Positions 16,807 through 24,757 of a stretch of 64,000 nt of DNA are shown in pieces. The notes beneath the pieces were generated by a model, which saw only the letters and a program-made list of their open reading frames with translations, ran no database searches and was not told where the DNA came from. The DNA comes from Pseudescherichia vulneris NBRC 102420 (GTDB lineage Bacteria; Pseudomonadota; Gammaproteobacteria; Enterobacterales; Enterobacteriaceae): positions 186,001 to 250,000 of the forward strand of contig NZ_BBMZ01000012.1 in the NCBI RefSeq assembly GCF_000759795.1, given 5' to 3'. How positions within the stretch are numbered: the first letter of the stretch is position 1; each line of letters begins with the position of its first letter. The translations under genes and the position numbers were made by a program.

Positions 16807-17718
16807 ATGTTATCTATCAATACCAACGCCGCCTCGATGGCGGCAGTTAACGCCATCAACAAAAGCAACGCCTCACTCAGCCAGTCCATGGAGCGCCTGG
16901 CAACCGGGACGCGTATCAACTCGTCTGCGGACGACGCGGCGGGTAAACAGATTGCTAACCGTATGCAGACCCAGTCTGATGGCATGGCCATGGCCCAGCG
17001 TAACATTGCCGATGCCACCGCCATGCTGCAAACCGCCGACGGCATGTTTGACGAAATGACCGATATTCTGGGCCGCATGGACGAACTCGCAACTCAGGCA
17101 TCGAACGGAACCTACAGCGATGACGACCGTACGGCCATGCAGTCCGAGTTCGACGAGCTGGGACAGGAGATGTCCGACATGCTGCAGAACACCACCAACG
17201 GCGGCACCAACCTGTTTAATAAATCTGAGAACGGCCTGTTCACCAGCGCGTCCGGGGTCACCTTCCAGGTGGGATCCCAGTCTACCGATCAGATCACTAT
17301 CAATATCTCCTCTCAGGTCAGCCAGCTGGCAACGGATCTGGGCAGCCTGAGCGCAGCGTTTAGCACCGACTACGGTACTGACGGTGCGGGCGGTGCATCT
17401 GCCAGCGGCACGGCTGGCACCGAACTGATGACCCTGGATTCAGCAAACGCGACCATTAGCGCGGTGCAGGGCGTCATGGATGAAGTCGGCAGCATTCAGT
17501 CTACCCTGGGTGCGACCATGAACCGCCTGAGCAGTACGGCGACCAACCTGCAAAGCATGCAGGACAACACCGAAGTCGCCATTGGCAACATCATGGATAC
17601 CGATTACGCCACGGAAGCGTCAAACATGTCCAAACAGCAGGTGCTGATGCAGACCGGCATCACCATGCTGAAGCAGTCCAACAGCATGTCCGGGATGGTC
17701 TCCAGCCTGCTGCAATAA
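16807..17718 (+). CDS. lafA: Lateral-type flagellin (LafA/FliC)
   Basis: A 303-residue filament subunit exported through the flagellar type III system. The N-terminal D0/D1 helices are typical (MLSINTNAASMAAVNAINKS, ATGTRINSSADDAAGKQIANRM) and so is the C-terminal coiled region (ATNLQSMQDNTEVAIGNIMDTDYATEASNMSKQQVLMQ), ending in the canonical SLLQ. The central variable part, roughly residues 150-215, is short and rich in Ser, Thr, Gly and Ala. The protein therefore lacks the large D2/D3 domains of E. coli FliC, as is usual for lateral flagellins. The gene stands alone, with its own terminator, upstream of the fliD operon. Confidence 0.95.
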   Translation: MLSINTNAASMAAVNAINKSNASLSQSMERLATGTRINSSADDAAGKQIANRMQTQSDGMAMAQRNIADATAMLQTADGMFDEMTDILGRMDELATQASNGTYSDDDRTAMQSEFDELGQEMSDMLQNTTNGGTNLFNKSENGLFTSASGVTFQVGSQSTDQITINISSQVSQLATDLGSLSAAFSTDYGTDGAGGASASGTAGTELMTLDSANATISAVQGVMDEVGSIQSTLGATMNRLSSTATNLQSMQDNTEVAIGNIMDTDYATEASNMSKQQVLMQTGITMLKQSNSMSGMVSSLLQ

Positions 17719-17736
17719 GCGACCAGGTTGTACTCC

Positions 17737-17770
17737 GCCATACCGCGTCTGTGCGGTATGGCTGTTTTTT
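17737..17770 (+). terminator. Rho-independent terminator of the flagellin gene
   Basis: A perfect 10-bp stem (17737-17746 with 17753-17762) and a six-base loop are followed by TGTTTTTT. It isolates flagellin from the fliD operon, which has its own promoter. Confidence 0.92.
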
Positions 17771-17869
17771 CTGCTAGGACCACTCTGGGGGAAAGAGACT
17801 TTCCCTGTCTGCGGAAGCTGCACTTCCTCCCCGCGTTTTTTAACATATTGAATTATAAATAATAAATTT

Positions 17870-17885
17870 TGGCACTGTTATTGCT
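17870..17885 (+). promoter_or_regulatory. Sigma54 (-24/-12) promoter of the fliD operon
   Basis: TGGCAC (17870-17875), five bases TGTTA, then TTGCT (17881-17885) matches the sigma54 consensus TGGCACN5TTGCW at every defined position, with the GG and GC dinucleotides 12 bp apart. It lies 29 bp before the fliD start. The activator is presumably LafK, encoded in the same locus. Confidence 0.9.
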
Positions 17886-17914
17886 ATGGGTATTGATAAC
17901 TGAATGGAGCGACG

Positions 17915-19231
17915 ATGATAAACCCGCAAGTAATGGCGAAACAATTTGCCCTGATGGACGTCTCTACTCGAGCAAGCCAGCTGGAGCGCCAGCAAACCGA
18001 TCTGGATACCGAAAGCGCTGCGCTGTCGACGCTGGAGAGCGCCCTGACGTCCTTTCAGTCGGCGGTAGATGCGTTAAACAGTGAGACCAGCGGGGCGGTG
18101 GTCAATACGGTTAAGGCAAACAATGACGCTGCCACCGCCACCGCCAATTCCGAGGCGCAGGCGGGCACCTACACCTTTTATGTTCAGCAGCTGGCGACCG
18201 CCCAGCAGAGCACTTTCAATATCGCCGACGGCGATATCCCCAGTAGCGGCACCTTTACCATTACGATGGGCGACAGCGAGATGGATATCGATCTCGCCCA
18301 GGCAGACGGCGACGCCGACGGCAGCGTGTCGGTCAGCGAACTGTGCAACGCCATTAACGGCGCGGAAGATAACCCAGGCATCACCGCCACGCTGGTGAAC
18401 ACCGGCGAGTCGACAACCCTGATGCTCACCGCCGATGAGACCGGGCAAGACCATGCGTTTACGGTCTCGACCAGCGGCATCGATCCCAGCTCGGCCTTTG
18501 CCACGGATCTTAGCGCGCAGAAGGATCTCTCTGTCGCACAGGACTCGGTCATTTATCTCGGCAGCTCGCCGGAAGATGGGGTGCAGATCACCAGCGGCTC
18601 CAACAACTATACCGACCTCATCCCTGGCGTCTCGATCACCTTTGCTGAAACTTCAGAGGCGGATGGCCCCATCACCTTCACCGTGGCAAACGACGTGACG
18701 GCAACGCAGGAGAAGGTGCAGACGTTTGTCGATGCCTACAACACGCTGGTGGATACCCTCGATTCATTAACCACCTTTGGCAGCAACGGCCAGCCAGCGG
18801 GCCCCTTTGCTGGCGATGCGGGGATCTCCTCGCTGGAGCGTCAGATCCAGAGCATTACTCATGCCACCTATAACGGTGGCTCGATGCTCGACTACGGCAT
18901 CGCGCTTGACGCAGACGGTCATCTGCAAATCGACTCCGAGCAGTTTAGCGCAGCCATGGCGGAGAACCCGGCGGGCCTGACCTCGCTGTTTGTCGGCGAC
19001 GACAGCATGACCGCTCAGCTCGATAGCGTGATGGAGACCTATCTGGATGATAACAGCGGCGTTATCACTCAGCGGCAGGACGCGCTTACCGAGGAGCAGG
19101 ACAAACTCACCCGCGAGGTTGATCAGGTAAAAGAGACCTATAACGCCTCCTACGAGCGCTATTTGCAGGAGTACACCTCGACGATGGTTGAAATCTACTC
19201 GATGCAGGTAAGCATGGCGGCGTTTGCCTGA
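17915..19231 (+). CDS. fliD: Flagellar filament cap protein FliD (LafB, HAP2)
   Basis: A 438-residue exported cap protein that folds flagellin subunits at the filament tip. N-terminal FliD domain (residues about 1-100: MINPQVMAKQFALMDVSTRASQLERQ, AGTYTFYVQQLATAQQSTF), middle FliD domain, and a C-terminal coiled coil (ITQRQDALTEEQDKLTREVDQVKETYNASYERYLQEYTSTM). Length agrees with lateral FliD proteins. First gene of the sigma54-driven fliD-fliS-lafD-fliK-fliL-sigma28-motAB unit. Confidence 0.94.
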   Translation: MINPQVMAKQFALMDVSTRASQLERQQTDLDTESAALSTLESALTSFQSAVDALNSETSGAVVNTVKANNDAATATANSEAQAGTYTFYVQQLATAQQSTFNIADGDIPSSGTFTITMGDSEMDIDLAQADGDADGSVSVSELCNAINGAEDNPGITATLVNTGESTTLMLTADETGQDHAFTVSTSGIDPSSAFATDLSAQKDLSVAQDSVIYLGSSPEDGVQITSGSNNYTDLIPGVSITFAETSEADGPITFTVANDVTATQEKVQTFVDAYNTLVDTLDSLTTFGSNGQPAGPFAGDAGISSLERQIQSITHATYNGGSMLDYGIALDADGHLQIDSEQFSAAMAENPAGLTSLFVGDDSMTAQLDSVMETYLDDNSGVITQRQDALTEEQDKLTREVDQVKETYNASYERYLQEYTSTMVEIYSMQVSMAAFA

Positions 19232-19259
19232 GCGACACAGAAACAGAGGAATTCACGCT

Positions 19260-19652
19260 ATGTACGCTTCTGATAACGGCTATGGCCACTATAAAGATAT
19301 CGATCTGGCCTCCCGCACGGCCTCGGCGTCGCCATTGGAGCTCGTGCTGGTGCTCTATACCGGTCTGCTGGAGGAGCTGGAGCGCGCCAAAAGCCATATC
19401 ACGCATAAACGCTACGACCGCAAGGCCAAAAGCATCAATAAATGCATCGACATTCTTAACGCGCTGACCAGCTCGCTGGAGTTTGAGAGCGGCGGTGAAC
19501 TGGTGCTGAATCTGGCACGGCTCTATGACCACTGTGTCTATCGCCTGTATGAAGCCAGCAGTGAACTCAATACGCAAAAAATAGACGAGGTGGTGCTGAT
19601 TTTGACCAATCTGCATGAGGGCTGGCAGGGGCTGGCGAAAAAGCTGGGTTAA
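19260..19652 (+). CDS. fliS: Flagellin export chaperone FliS (LafC)
   Basis: A 130-residue, mostly helical cytoplasmic chaperone that keeps flagellin unfolded before export. The family pattern is clear: MYASDNGYGHYKDIDLASRTASASPLELVLVLYTGLLEELERA, then KAKSINKCIDILNALTSSLEFESGGELVLNLARLYDHCVYRLYEAS. The ATG at 19260 is chosen because the homology begins there; an in-frame start 36 bases earlier overlaps fliD. Confidence 0.93.
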   Translation: MYASDNGYGHYKDIDLASRTASASPLELVLVLYTGLLEELERAKSHITHKRYDRKAKSINKCIDILNALTSSLEFESGGELVLNLARLYDHCVYRLYEASSELNTQKIDEVVLILTNLHEGWQGLAKKLG

Positions 19653-19655
19653 ACA

Positions 19656-19973
19656 ATGGAAACGCAAACCGTAAATGAGCAGATGGATGCGCTGCTGAAT
19701 GCCATGGATGAAGCCTTGAATAAGCAGCGCTGGCGCAGGATGCCTGCGCTACATACCCGCCTGATGGCGCTGTTTAACGCCTACTGCGCCAGCCAGCCGC
19801 CGGAGGAGGAGCTGACGGCGCTCAAGGCTCGGCTGCGTCAGGCGTTTGGCGAGATCATCGCCCGGCGAACCGAGCGGGCAGCGCTGCTGAAGGCGCGCAT
19901 GGAGAAACACCGCCAGCAGCGCGAAGGGGCGCTGGCCTACTCGCTGGCGAATATCCTGTCGGAGCAGCCATGA
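19656..19973 (+). CDS. lafD: FliT-like chaperone of the lateral flagellar operon (LafD)
   Basis: A 105-residue, charged, almost entirely helical protein without a signal peptide or membrane segment. Its position directly after fliS, three bases from its stop, is that of fliT/lafD, and its size and helical pattern fit a FliT-type export chaperone, which usually serves FliD. Sequence similarity to FliT is too weak for me to see motifs, so the assignment rests on position and physical character. Confidence 0.72.
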   Translation: METQTVNEQMDALLNAMDEALNKQRWRRMPALHTRLMALFNAYCASQPPEEELTALKARLRQAFGEIIARRTERAALLKARMEKHRQQREGALAYSLANILSEQP

Positions 19974-21031
19974 ATATGCTGAACTTACTGACCAACGCCC
20001 TGACGCAGCGGCTTGCATCCGCCTCCGTTCAGCCGCAGGCGGACAACCCGCAGACGCATACCTTCACGCTGCCGGAAACCGTACAAAATGCCCTGTTAGA
20101 GCACCTGCAAACTCTGGCCGAAGGGGCGGGAGAGCGTGCACCCGCTGAAAAGCAGGCTAAACGTGCCGTGCAGGATGAAACGGAGGCTCAGCCGCTGGAG
20201 GCGTTGATGGCCGTGCTGCTGATGCCTGAACGTCCCGCCATAGCGGAAAAAAGAGGGCAGGCGGCACTGCCGGAGCAGATAACCCTGCCAGTGCAGATAG
20301 CCCAGACGGTGTCGTCAATGCAGATGCAGACGCCGATAACGCCAGACACGCTGCCAGCGCAGCACGCTACCGCTACGCCGAAACAGCTGGCAGAGCAGGC
20401 CCGTTTGGCGACGGAAAATCTTCCTGCGGTCGCCTCGTTAGGCGTTCAGCCAGAGGCCCCGCGACCGGAGCGTGCCGGTGCGTTACGTCATGCGGTGAAT
20501 GAAAAAATGGTTCACGAGTGGCCAGAGCCCGCATCGCTCGCGGCACATACCACCTTTATCCAAGACGATACCCGCCTTGTGGCCAGCAGGATACAGCCGG
20601 AGCAGGTCGTGAGCGTTGATACCCGCGCCGCGCAGTGGGGCGAGGCGCTGGTCCATATGCTGAAAGAGAACATCCATTTTCAACTTAGTCAGCAGCAGCA
20701 GATCTCCACCATTCGCCTCGATCCGCCCTCGCTGGGCAAACTGGAGATCGCTATTCAGCTGGATGCAGGCAAATTAACGGTGCATATCGGCGCGTCCCAG
20801 GCGGACGTCTGCCGTACCCTGCAACAGTGCGGTGATGCGCTGCGGGTTCAGCTCACCCAGCAGAACTTCATGCAGGTAGAGGTACAGGTCTCCCCGGACG
20901 GACAGTCGCAATCCGATTCGCGGCGGCAGCGCGAGGAGCGGCAAAACGCCACGACAATACGCTCTGCCATCGAGCTGGATACCGATGAGAGCGGTTTACA
21001 GAAGAGCGAAAATCTATTAATTAAAGTGTGA
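19970..21031 (+). CDS. fliK: Flagellar hook-length control protein FliK (LafE)
   Basis: A 353-residue exported ruler protein. The long N-terminal part is low-complexity (Ala, Gln, Pro, Glu), typical of FliK. The C-terminal flg_hook domain is recognisable at about residues 225-315 (WGEALVHMLKENIHFQLSQQQQIS, IRLDPPSLGKLEIAIQLDAGKLTVHI, LQQCGDALRVQLTQQNFMQVEVQV); in FliK this domain touches FlhB to switch export from hook to filament proteins. Overlaps the lafD end by four bases. The FlhB partner is in the leftward operon. Confidence 0.9.
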   Translation: MNMLNLLTNALTQRLASASVQPQADNPQTHTFTLPETVQNALLEHLQTLAEGAGERAPAEKQAKRAVQDETEAQPLEALMAVLLMPERPAIAEKRGQAALPEQITLPVQIAQTVSSMQMQTPITPDTLPAQHATATPKQLAEQARLATENLPAVASLGVQPEAPRPERAGALRHAVNEKMVHEWPEPASLAAHTTFIQDDTRLVASRIQPEQVVSVDTRAAQWGEALVHMLKENIHFQLSQQQQISTIRLDPPSLGKLEIAIQLDAGKLTVHIGASQADVCRTLQQCGDALRVQLTQQNFMQVEVQVSPDGQSQSDSRRQREERQNATTIRSAIELDTDESGLQKSENLLIKV

Positions 21032-21037
21032 TAACAG

Positions 21038-21511
21038 ATGAAAAAAATAGTCATTACCGGCCTTGTTGGTGTAGTGCTCTCTATTCTTATTGGCGGCGGT
21101 GCAGCATGGTTTGTTATTAACGCTATGCAGCCTTCAGGATCCGCTGCCAAACTCTCTTTAAAAAAGAGCGCCCCGGAAAATAAGAACAAGCACGCTAACG
21201 ATATCTTTGTTTCATTAAAGGAATCCGTCATTACGCTCAGCGATGCTCAGGGCGAAGATCACTATATGCTACTGGCGCTGACGATGGTGGCGGAGAGCGA
21301 GGAGGCGTCTAAAAAGATCCAGGCCGACGAACCGCTTTATCAGAGCATTATTTTAACGACGTTGGCGGATAGGGAATATGAAAAAGTCCGCGCCTTAAAA
21401 ATCAATGAAATAAAAACGCTGCTTAATACCGCGTTACATCGTGAACTGAAAAGCAGGGCTACGCCAGGCCCTTACAGCGATATATTAATCAGCAAAATGG
21501 TTTTCCAGTGA
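21038..21511 (+). CDS. fliL: Flagellar basal body-associated protein FliL (LafF)
   Basis: A 157-residue single-pass inner-membrane protein. Short cytoplasmic N-terminus (MKKIV), one transmembrane helix (about residues 5-28) and a periplasmic FliL domain (DIFVSLKESVITLSD, YMLLALTMVAES, ILTTLADREYEKVRALKINEIKTLLNTAL), with the usual ending SDILISKMVFQ. It associates with stators and increases motor torque; motA and motB lie downstream in the same operon. Confidence 0.92.
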   Translation: MKKIVITGLVGVVLSILIGGGAAWFVINAMQPSGSAAKLSLKKSAPENKNKHANDIFVSLKESVITLSDAQGEDHYMLLALTMVAESEEASKKIQADEPLYQSIILTTLADREYEKVRALKINEIKTLLNTALHRELKSRATPGPYSDILISKMVFQ

Positions 21512-22230
21512 TGCTGACGTCAGCACCCTATGAGATGCAGGCGTTTCAGACGCTCTCTCCCTTAACGCCTGCTCAGGAGAGCCACTACCTGCAGGCCTAT
21601 CTGCCGCTGGTGCGCAAGGTGGTAAAACAGCTTGCGCCGCAGTGCAGCTGCGTGATGGAGAGAGAGGATATGCAGCAGGTGGCGCTCATCGGTCTGCTTG
21701 ACGCCCTGCGCCGCTACGGCAAGCCTGACGAGGGGTTCGGCGGCTATGCGGTGCAGCGCATTCGGGGCGCGGTGCTGGACGCGCTGAGACGCCTTGACTG
21801 GCGTCCGCGTCAGCTCCGGCAAAAGTTTTACCAGATCAAAGATCTTATCCGGGAGCGGCGTAAAGTGCTGGGCCGCGAGCCAGAGCCTGGCGAACTGGAG
21901 GCTGATGGCGTGAGTGCCGCCGAGTATCAGCAGTACCTTGCATTGGAGGGTGCCGATACGTTGGAGAGCCTCGACGCGCTGCTGAGCGATCGGCCCGGCG
22001 AATTGCCGCTGCTAGGACGCAGGTTGGAAGATCAGATCGTGACGCAACATATGCTGAGCCGGGCGTTGCAGACGCTGTCAGCGAAAGAGCAGCAGATCCT
22101 CTATTTATATTATCAGCAGGATATGAATCTAAAAGAGATTGCCCTGGTGCTGGGACTCACCGAAGCCAGAATTTGTCAGCTCAATAAAAAGATAGCGGAA
22201 AAGCTACGCACCTATTTTTTCAGCCACTAA
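21511..22230 (+). CDS. fliA: Flagellar sigma factor sigma28 (FliA/LafS)
   Basis: A 239-residue RNA polymerase sigma factor of the FliA group. Region 2 (YLPLVRKVVKQLAPQCSCVMEREDMQQVALIGLLDALRRYG, GYAVQRIRGAVLDALRRLDWRPRQLRQ), region 3 and region 4 (ALQTLSAKEQQILYLYYQQDMNLKEIALVLGLTEARICQLNKKI) are all present. The start is the ATG at 21511, which overlaps the fliL stop; a GTG one codon earlier is possible. It should read late flagellar genes such as flagellin, and its antagonist FlgM is encoded at 41323-41643. Its placement under the sigma54 promoter makes it a downstream step of the cascade. Confidence 0.94.
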   Translation: MLTSAPYEMQAFQTLSPLTPAQESHYLQAYLPLVRKVVKQLAPQCSCVMEREDMQQVALIGLLDALRRYGKPDEGFGGYAVQRIRGAVLDALRRLDWRPRQLRQKFYQIKDLIRERRKVLGREPEPGELEADGVSAAEYQQYLALEGADTLESLDALLSDRPGELPLLGRRLEDQIVTQHMLSRALQTLSAKEQQILYLYYQQDMNLKEIALVLGLTEARICQLNKKIAEKLRTYFFSH

Positions 22231-22246
22231 ACGTTTCGAGATATTC

Positions 22247-23113
22247 ATGCAAAAAATATTAGGATTGATAATTATATTGGGCTGCGTTTTTGGTGGCTAT
22301 TTTGTTGAGGGTGGCCAGCTGGTGGCTATTTGGCAACCTGCGGAAATTATGATCATTATCGGCGCAGGCATTGGGTCAATGATTATTGCCAACCCGTTGC
22401 ACGTGCTGCGGGAAATAGCCCATCAGATCAAAGGTGTAATCAGCAAGAAAAAGCTCGGAGCTGAATTTCAGCGTCAGCTTTTAATGTGCCTGTATGAGCT
22501 GCTCGAAATGGTACAAACCGGCGGGTTACGCATGCTCGATCAGCATATTGAGCAGCCGGAAGAGAGCACCATATTCCAGAAATTCCCGCTGGTACTTAAA
22601 CAGAAGCGGCTGGTGATGTTTATTGCCGATAACTTTCGCCTGATGGCGATGGGCAAAATCGACGCCCATGAGCTGGAGGGGATCCTCGATCAGGAGCTGG
22701 AGACCATTGAGGAGGAGCTGCTTACCCCCTCACGCTCGCTGCAGCGTACGGCGGAGGCGATGCCCGGGTTTGGTATCTGTGCGGCGGTGCTGGGGATCAT
22801 TATTACCATGCAGTCCATTGATGGCTCAATTGCGCTGATTGGCCTGAAAGTGGCTGCTGCGCTGGTGGGGACCTTTCTGGGCGTCTTCATTTGTTACTGC
22901 TTTATGGATCCGCTGGCCAATGCAATGGAGCAGCAGGCGCGAGCCGAGCACTCTCTGCTGGAGTGCGTCCGCACCGTGCTGGTGGCCCAGGCCGGAGGCA
23001 AGCCAACGCTGTTAGCCGTGGATGCGGGCCGCAAGCTGCTGCATCTGGCCTCGAAGCCGACCTTTGCCAACCTTGATGCCTGGGTCAACGCCATGCTGGA
23101 GGAAGAGGAATAA
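22247..23113 (+). CDS. motA: Stator subunit MotA (LafT), proton-driven type
   Basis: A 288-residue inner-membrane protein with four hydrophobic segments (about 1-20, 31-50, 171-191, 199-221) and the large cytoplasmic loop that contacts FliG. It has the MotA-family LTPSRSLQRTAEAMPGFGICAAVLGIIITM segment with the conserved prolines. Similar to the E. coli-type H+ stator rather than PomA. Overlaps motB by one base. Confidence 0.93.
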   Translation: MQKILGLIIILGCVFGGYFVEGGQLVAIWQPAEIMIIIGAGIGSMIIANPLHVLREIAHQIKGVISKKKLGAEFQRQLLMCLYELLEMVQTGGLRMLDQHIEQPEESTIFQKFPLVLKQKRLVMFIADNFRLMAMGKIDAHELEGILDQELETIEEELLTPSRSLQRTAEAMPGFGICAAVLGIIITMQSIDGSIALIGLKVAAALVGTFLGVFICYCFMDPLANAMEQQARAEHSLLECVRTVLVAQAGGKPTLLAVDAGRKLLHLASKPTFANLDAWVNAMLEEEE

Positions 23114-24084
23114 TGGCGACCGCAAACCGGCGCGATCGGGGCAAGAAGACCACCATTATTCGTCGGCAGATCAAAAAGAGCCATGCCGGGCACCACGGCG
23201 GTGCCTGGAAAGTGGCCTTTGCCGACTTCACTCTTGCGATGATGGCGCTGTTTATGACCCTGTGGATTGTCAACAGCGTCAGCCAGTCCGACCGGGAGGA
23301 GATCGTGGCCGCGCTGCACGGACAGTCTATTTTCTTCGGCGGTGGAATAATGGCCCCGCTGAGCCATCTTCCGAAAAAGATGGCGGGCTCTGCCGATGGG
23401 CGCAGCCATGAGCAGGCGCAGGCCGTGAGCAAAGAGCGGCTGGCGCGCCGCGCCGAAGCGGATCTAAAGAAGACGCAGGAGGCCAGCAGTGCGGCAATGC
23501 GCATGAGACAAAAATCGGCGCGGGAGCTGGGTGAGCTGGCGAACAGCATCAACGAGATTGCCCTGAAGGCCCATATGGAGAGCAATCTTGAGATGGAGAT
23601 CGTTCCCCAGGGGCTGCGAATATTAATTAAGGATAATCAGAAGCGCAGCATGTTTGAGCGCGGCAGCGCCACTATTATGCCGTTCTTCCGATCGCTGCTG
23701 ACCGAGCTGACGCCCATCTTCAACTCTCTGGATAACAAGCTGATTATCACCGGCCACACTGACGCACTGGGCTATAAAAGTGCCGGATACAACAACTGGA
23801 ACCTCTCCGGAGATCGTGCTCTTTCAGCCCGCCGCGTCATGGAGCAGGCCGGCATGCCGAAAGATAAAGTGATGCAGGTCAGTGCGATGGCCGACCGTAT
23901 GCTACTGGATGCCCAGAACCCAGAGGGCGCAAACAACCGACGGATTGAGATCATGGTCTTAACCCATACGGCGGCCGACACGCTCTATCAATTTTTCGGC
24001 GCGCAGGGCGAGAAGATTGTTAAGCCGCTGGCCAGCAAGCTGGAGCACGCCCCTTCAACACAGGCAGAGCATGTGCCTCGCTAA
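23113..24084 (+). CDS. motB: Stator subunit MotB (LafU)
   Basis: A 323-residue single-pass protein. The helix at about residues 34-55 (AFADFTLAMMALFMTLWIV) contains the essential proton-binding Asp38. A plug/linker region follows, then an OmpA-like peptidoglycan-binding domain at about 170-280 (LIITGHTDALGYK, NWNLSGDRALSARRVMEQAG, NRRIEIMVL). All key residues are present, so the stator should be functional. The next gene, a peptidoglycan hydrolase, starts inside its 3' end. Confidence 0.94.
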   Translation: MATANRRDRGKKTTIIRRQIKKSHAGHHGGAWKVAFADFTLAMMALFMTLWIVNSVSQSDREEIVAALHGQSIFFGGGIMAPLSHLPKKMAGSADGRSHEQAQAVSKERLARRAEADLKKTQEASSAAMRMRQKSARELGELANSINEIALKAHMESNLEMEIVPQGLRILIKDNQKRSMFERGSATIMPFFRSLLTELTPIFNSLDNKLIITGHTDALGYKSAGYNNWNLSGDRALSARRVMEQAGMPKDKVMQVSAMADRMLLDAQNPEGANNRRIEIMVLTHTAADTLYQFFGAQGEKIVKPLASKLEHAPSTQAEHVPR

Positions 24085-24757
24085 GCCGCTGCGTGTTGGA
24101 CTACTCATTACCGCCCTCGTCATGGCGTTGTTTCCGTCTGACGCAGCGGCAAAATCGACGCCTCGCCAGCGAATGCACAATCGTCTGCTGCTGGCGAAGG
24201 TCAAGGCGAAACCGCTTTCTCCTACGCCAGTGATCCGCGGCAACAGCGCGGCGAAAGCCGCTTTGCGGGCGCAGAACCGGGCTCTTTTGCAACATCACCC
24301 CGAGTGGTTCGCCATGCCACTCCTGGCAGGCGACATGCATCTTCAGCCCGTCGTTGAAAAAGCGATACGCCGCTTACAGGCGCAGCTTGGCAAACCTTAT
24401 GTCTGGGGAGGCGAAACGCCGGAGGAGGGCTTTGATTGCAGTGGACTGATCTTCTACGCCTTTAACCCGTTGCTGGCGGCGAAGCTACCGCGGACCGCCA
24501 ATGAGATGTATCACTACCGGCAGGCGCTAGACGTCGCGGATAACGATCTCAGACGCGGCGATCTGCTCTTTTTTGGCATTCACTCTCGTGATAAAGCCGA
24601 TCATGTTGGCGTCTATCTCGGCAACAACCGCTTTATCGAATCGCCCCGCACCGGCGAGCAGATCCGCATCAGCGACCTGTCCGATGCGTTCTGGCAGGCG
24701 CGCTTCTTAGGTGGGAAGCGCATCCTGCTGAACAGCACCGTACGCATGCCGGGTTAG
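24071..24757 (+). CDS. Exported NlpC/P60 peptidoglycan endopeptidase linked to the flagellar motor operon
   Basis: A 228-residue protein with an N-terminal signal sequence (hydrophobic about residues 8-21, probable cleavage after DAAA) and a C-terminal NlpC/P60 domain from about residue 93. The catalytic Cys123 lies in GFDCSGLI and His178 in ADHVGVYLG, with YVWGGETP and RRGDLLFF as further family motifs. Such enzymes cut the gamma-D-glutamyl-diaminopimelate bond in stem peptides. The start at ATG 24071 overlaps motB by 14 bases, so it is coupled to the stator genes. The locus FlgJ lacks a muramidase domain; this enzyme may open the wall for the rod or clear space for stators. Its stop overlaps the convergent flhA stop. 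Confidence 0.85.
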   Translation: MCLAKPLRVGLLITALVMALFPSDAAAKSTPRQRMHNRLLLAKVKAKPLSPTPVIRGNSAAKAALRAQNRALLQHHPEWFAMPLLAGDMHLQPVVEKAIRRLQAQLGKPYVWGGETPEEGFDCSGLIFYAFNPLLAAKLPRTANEMYHYRQALDVADNDLRRGDLLFFGIHSRDKADHVGVYLGNNRFIESPRTGEQIRISDLSDAFWQARFLGGKRILLNSTVRMPG

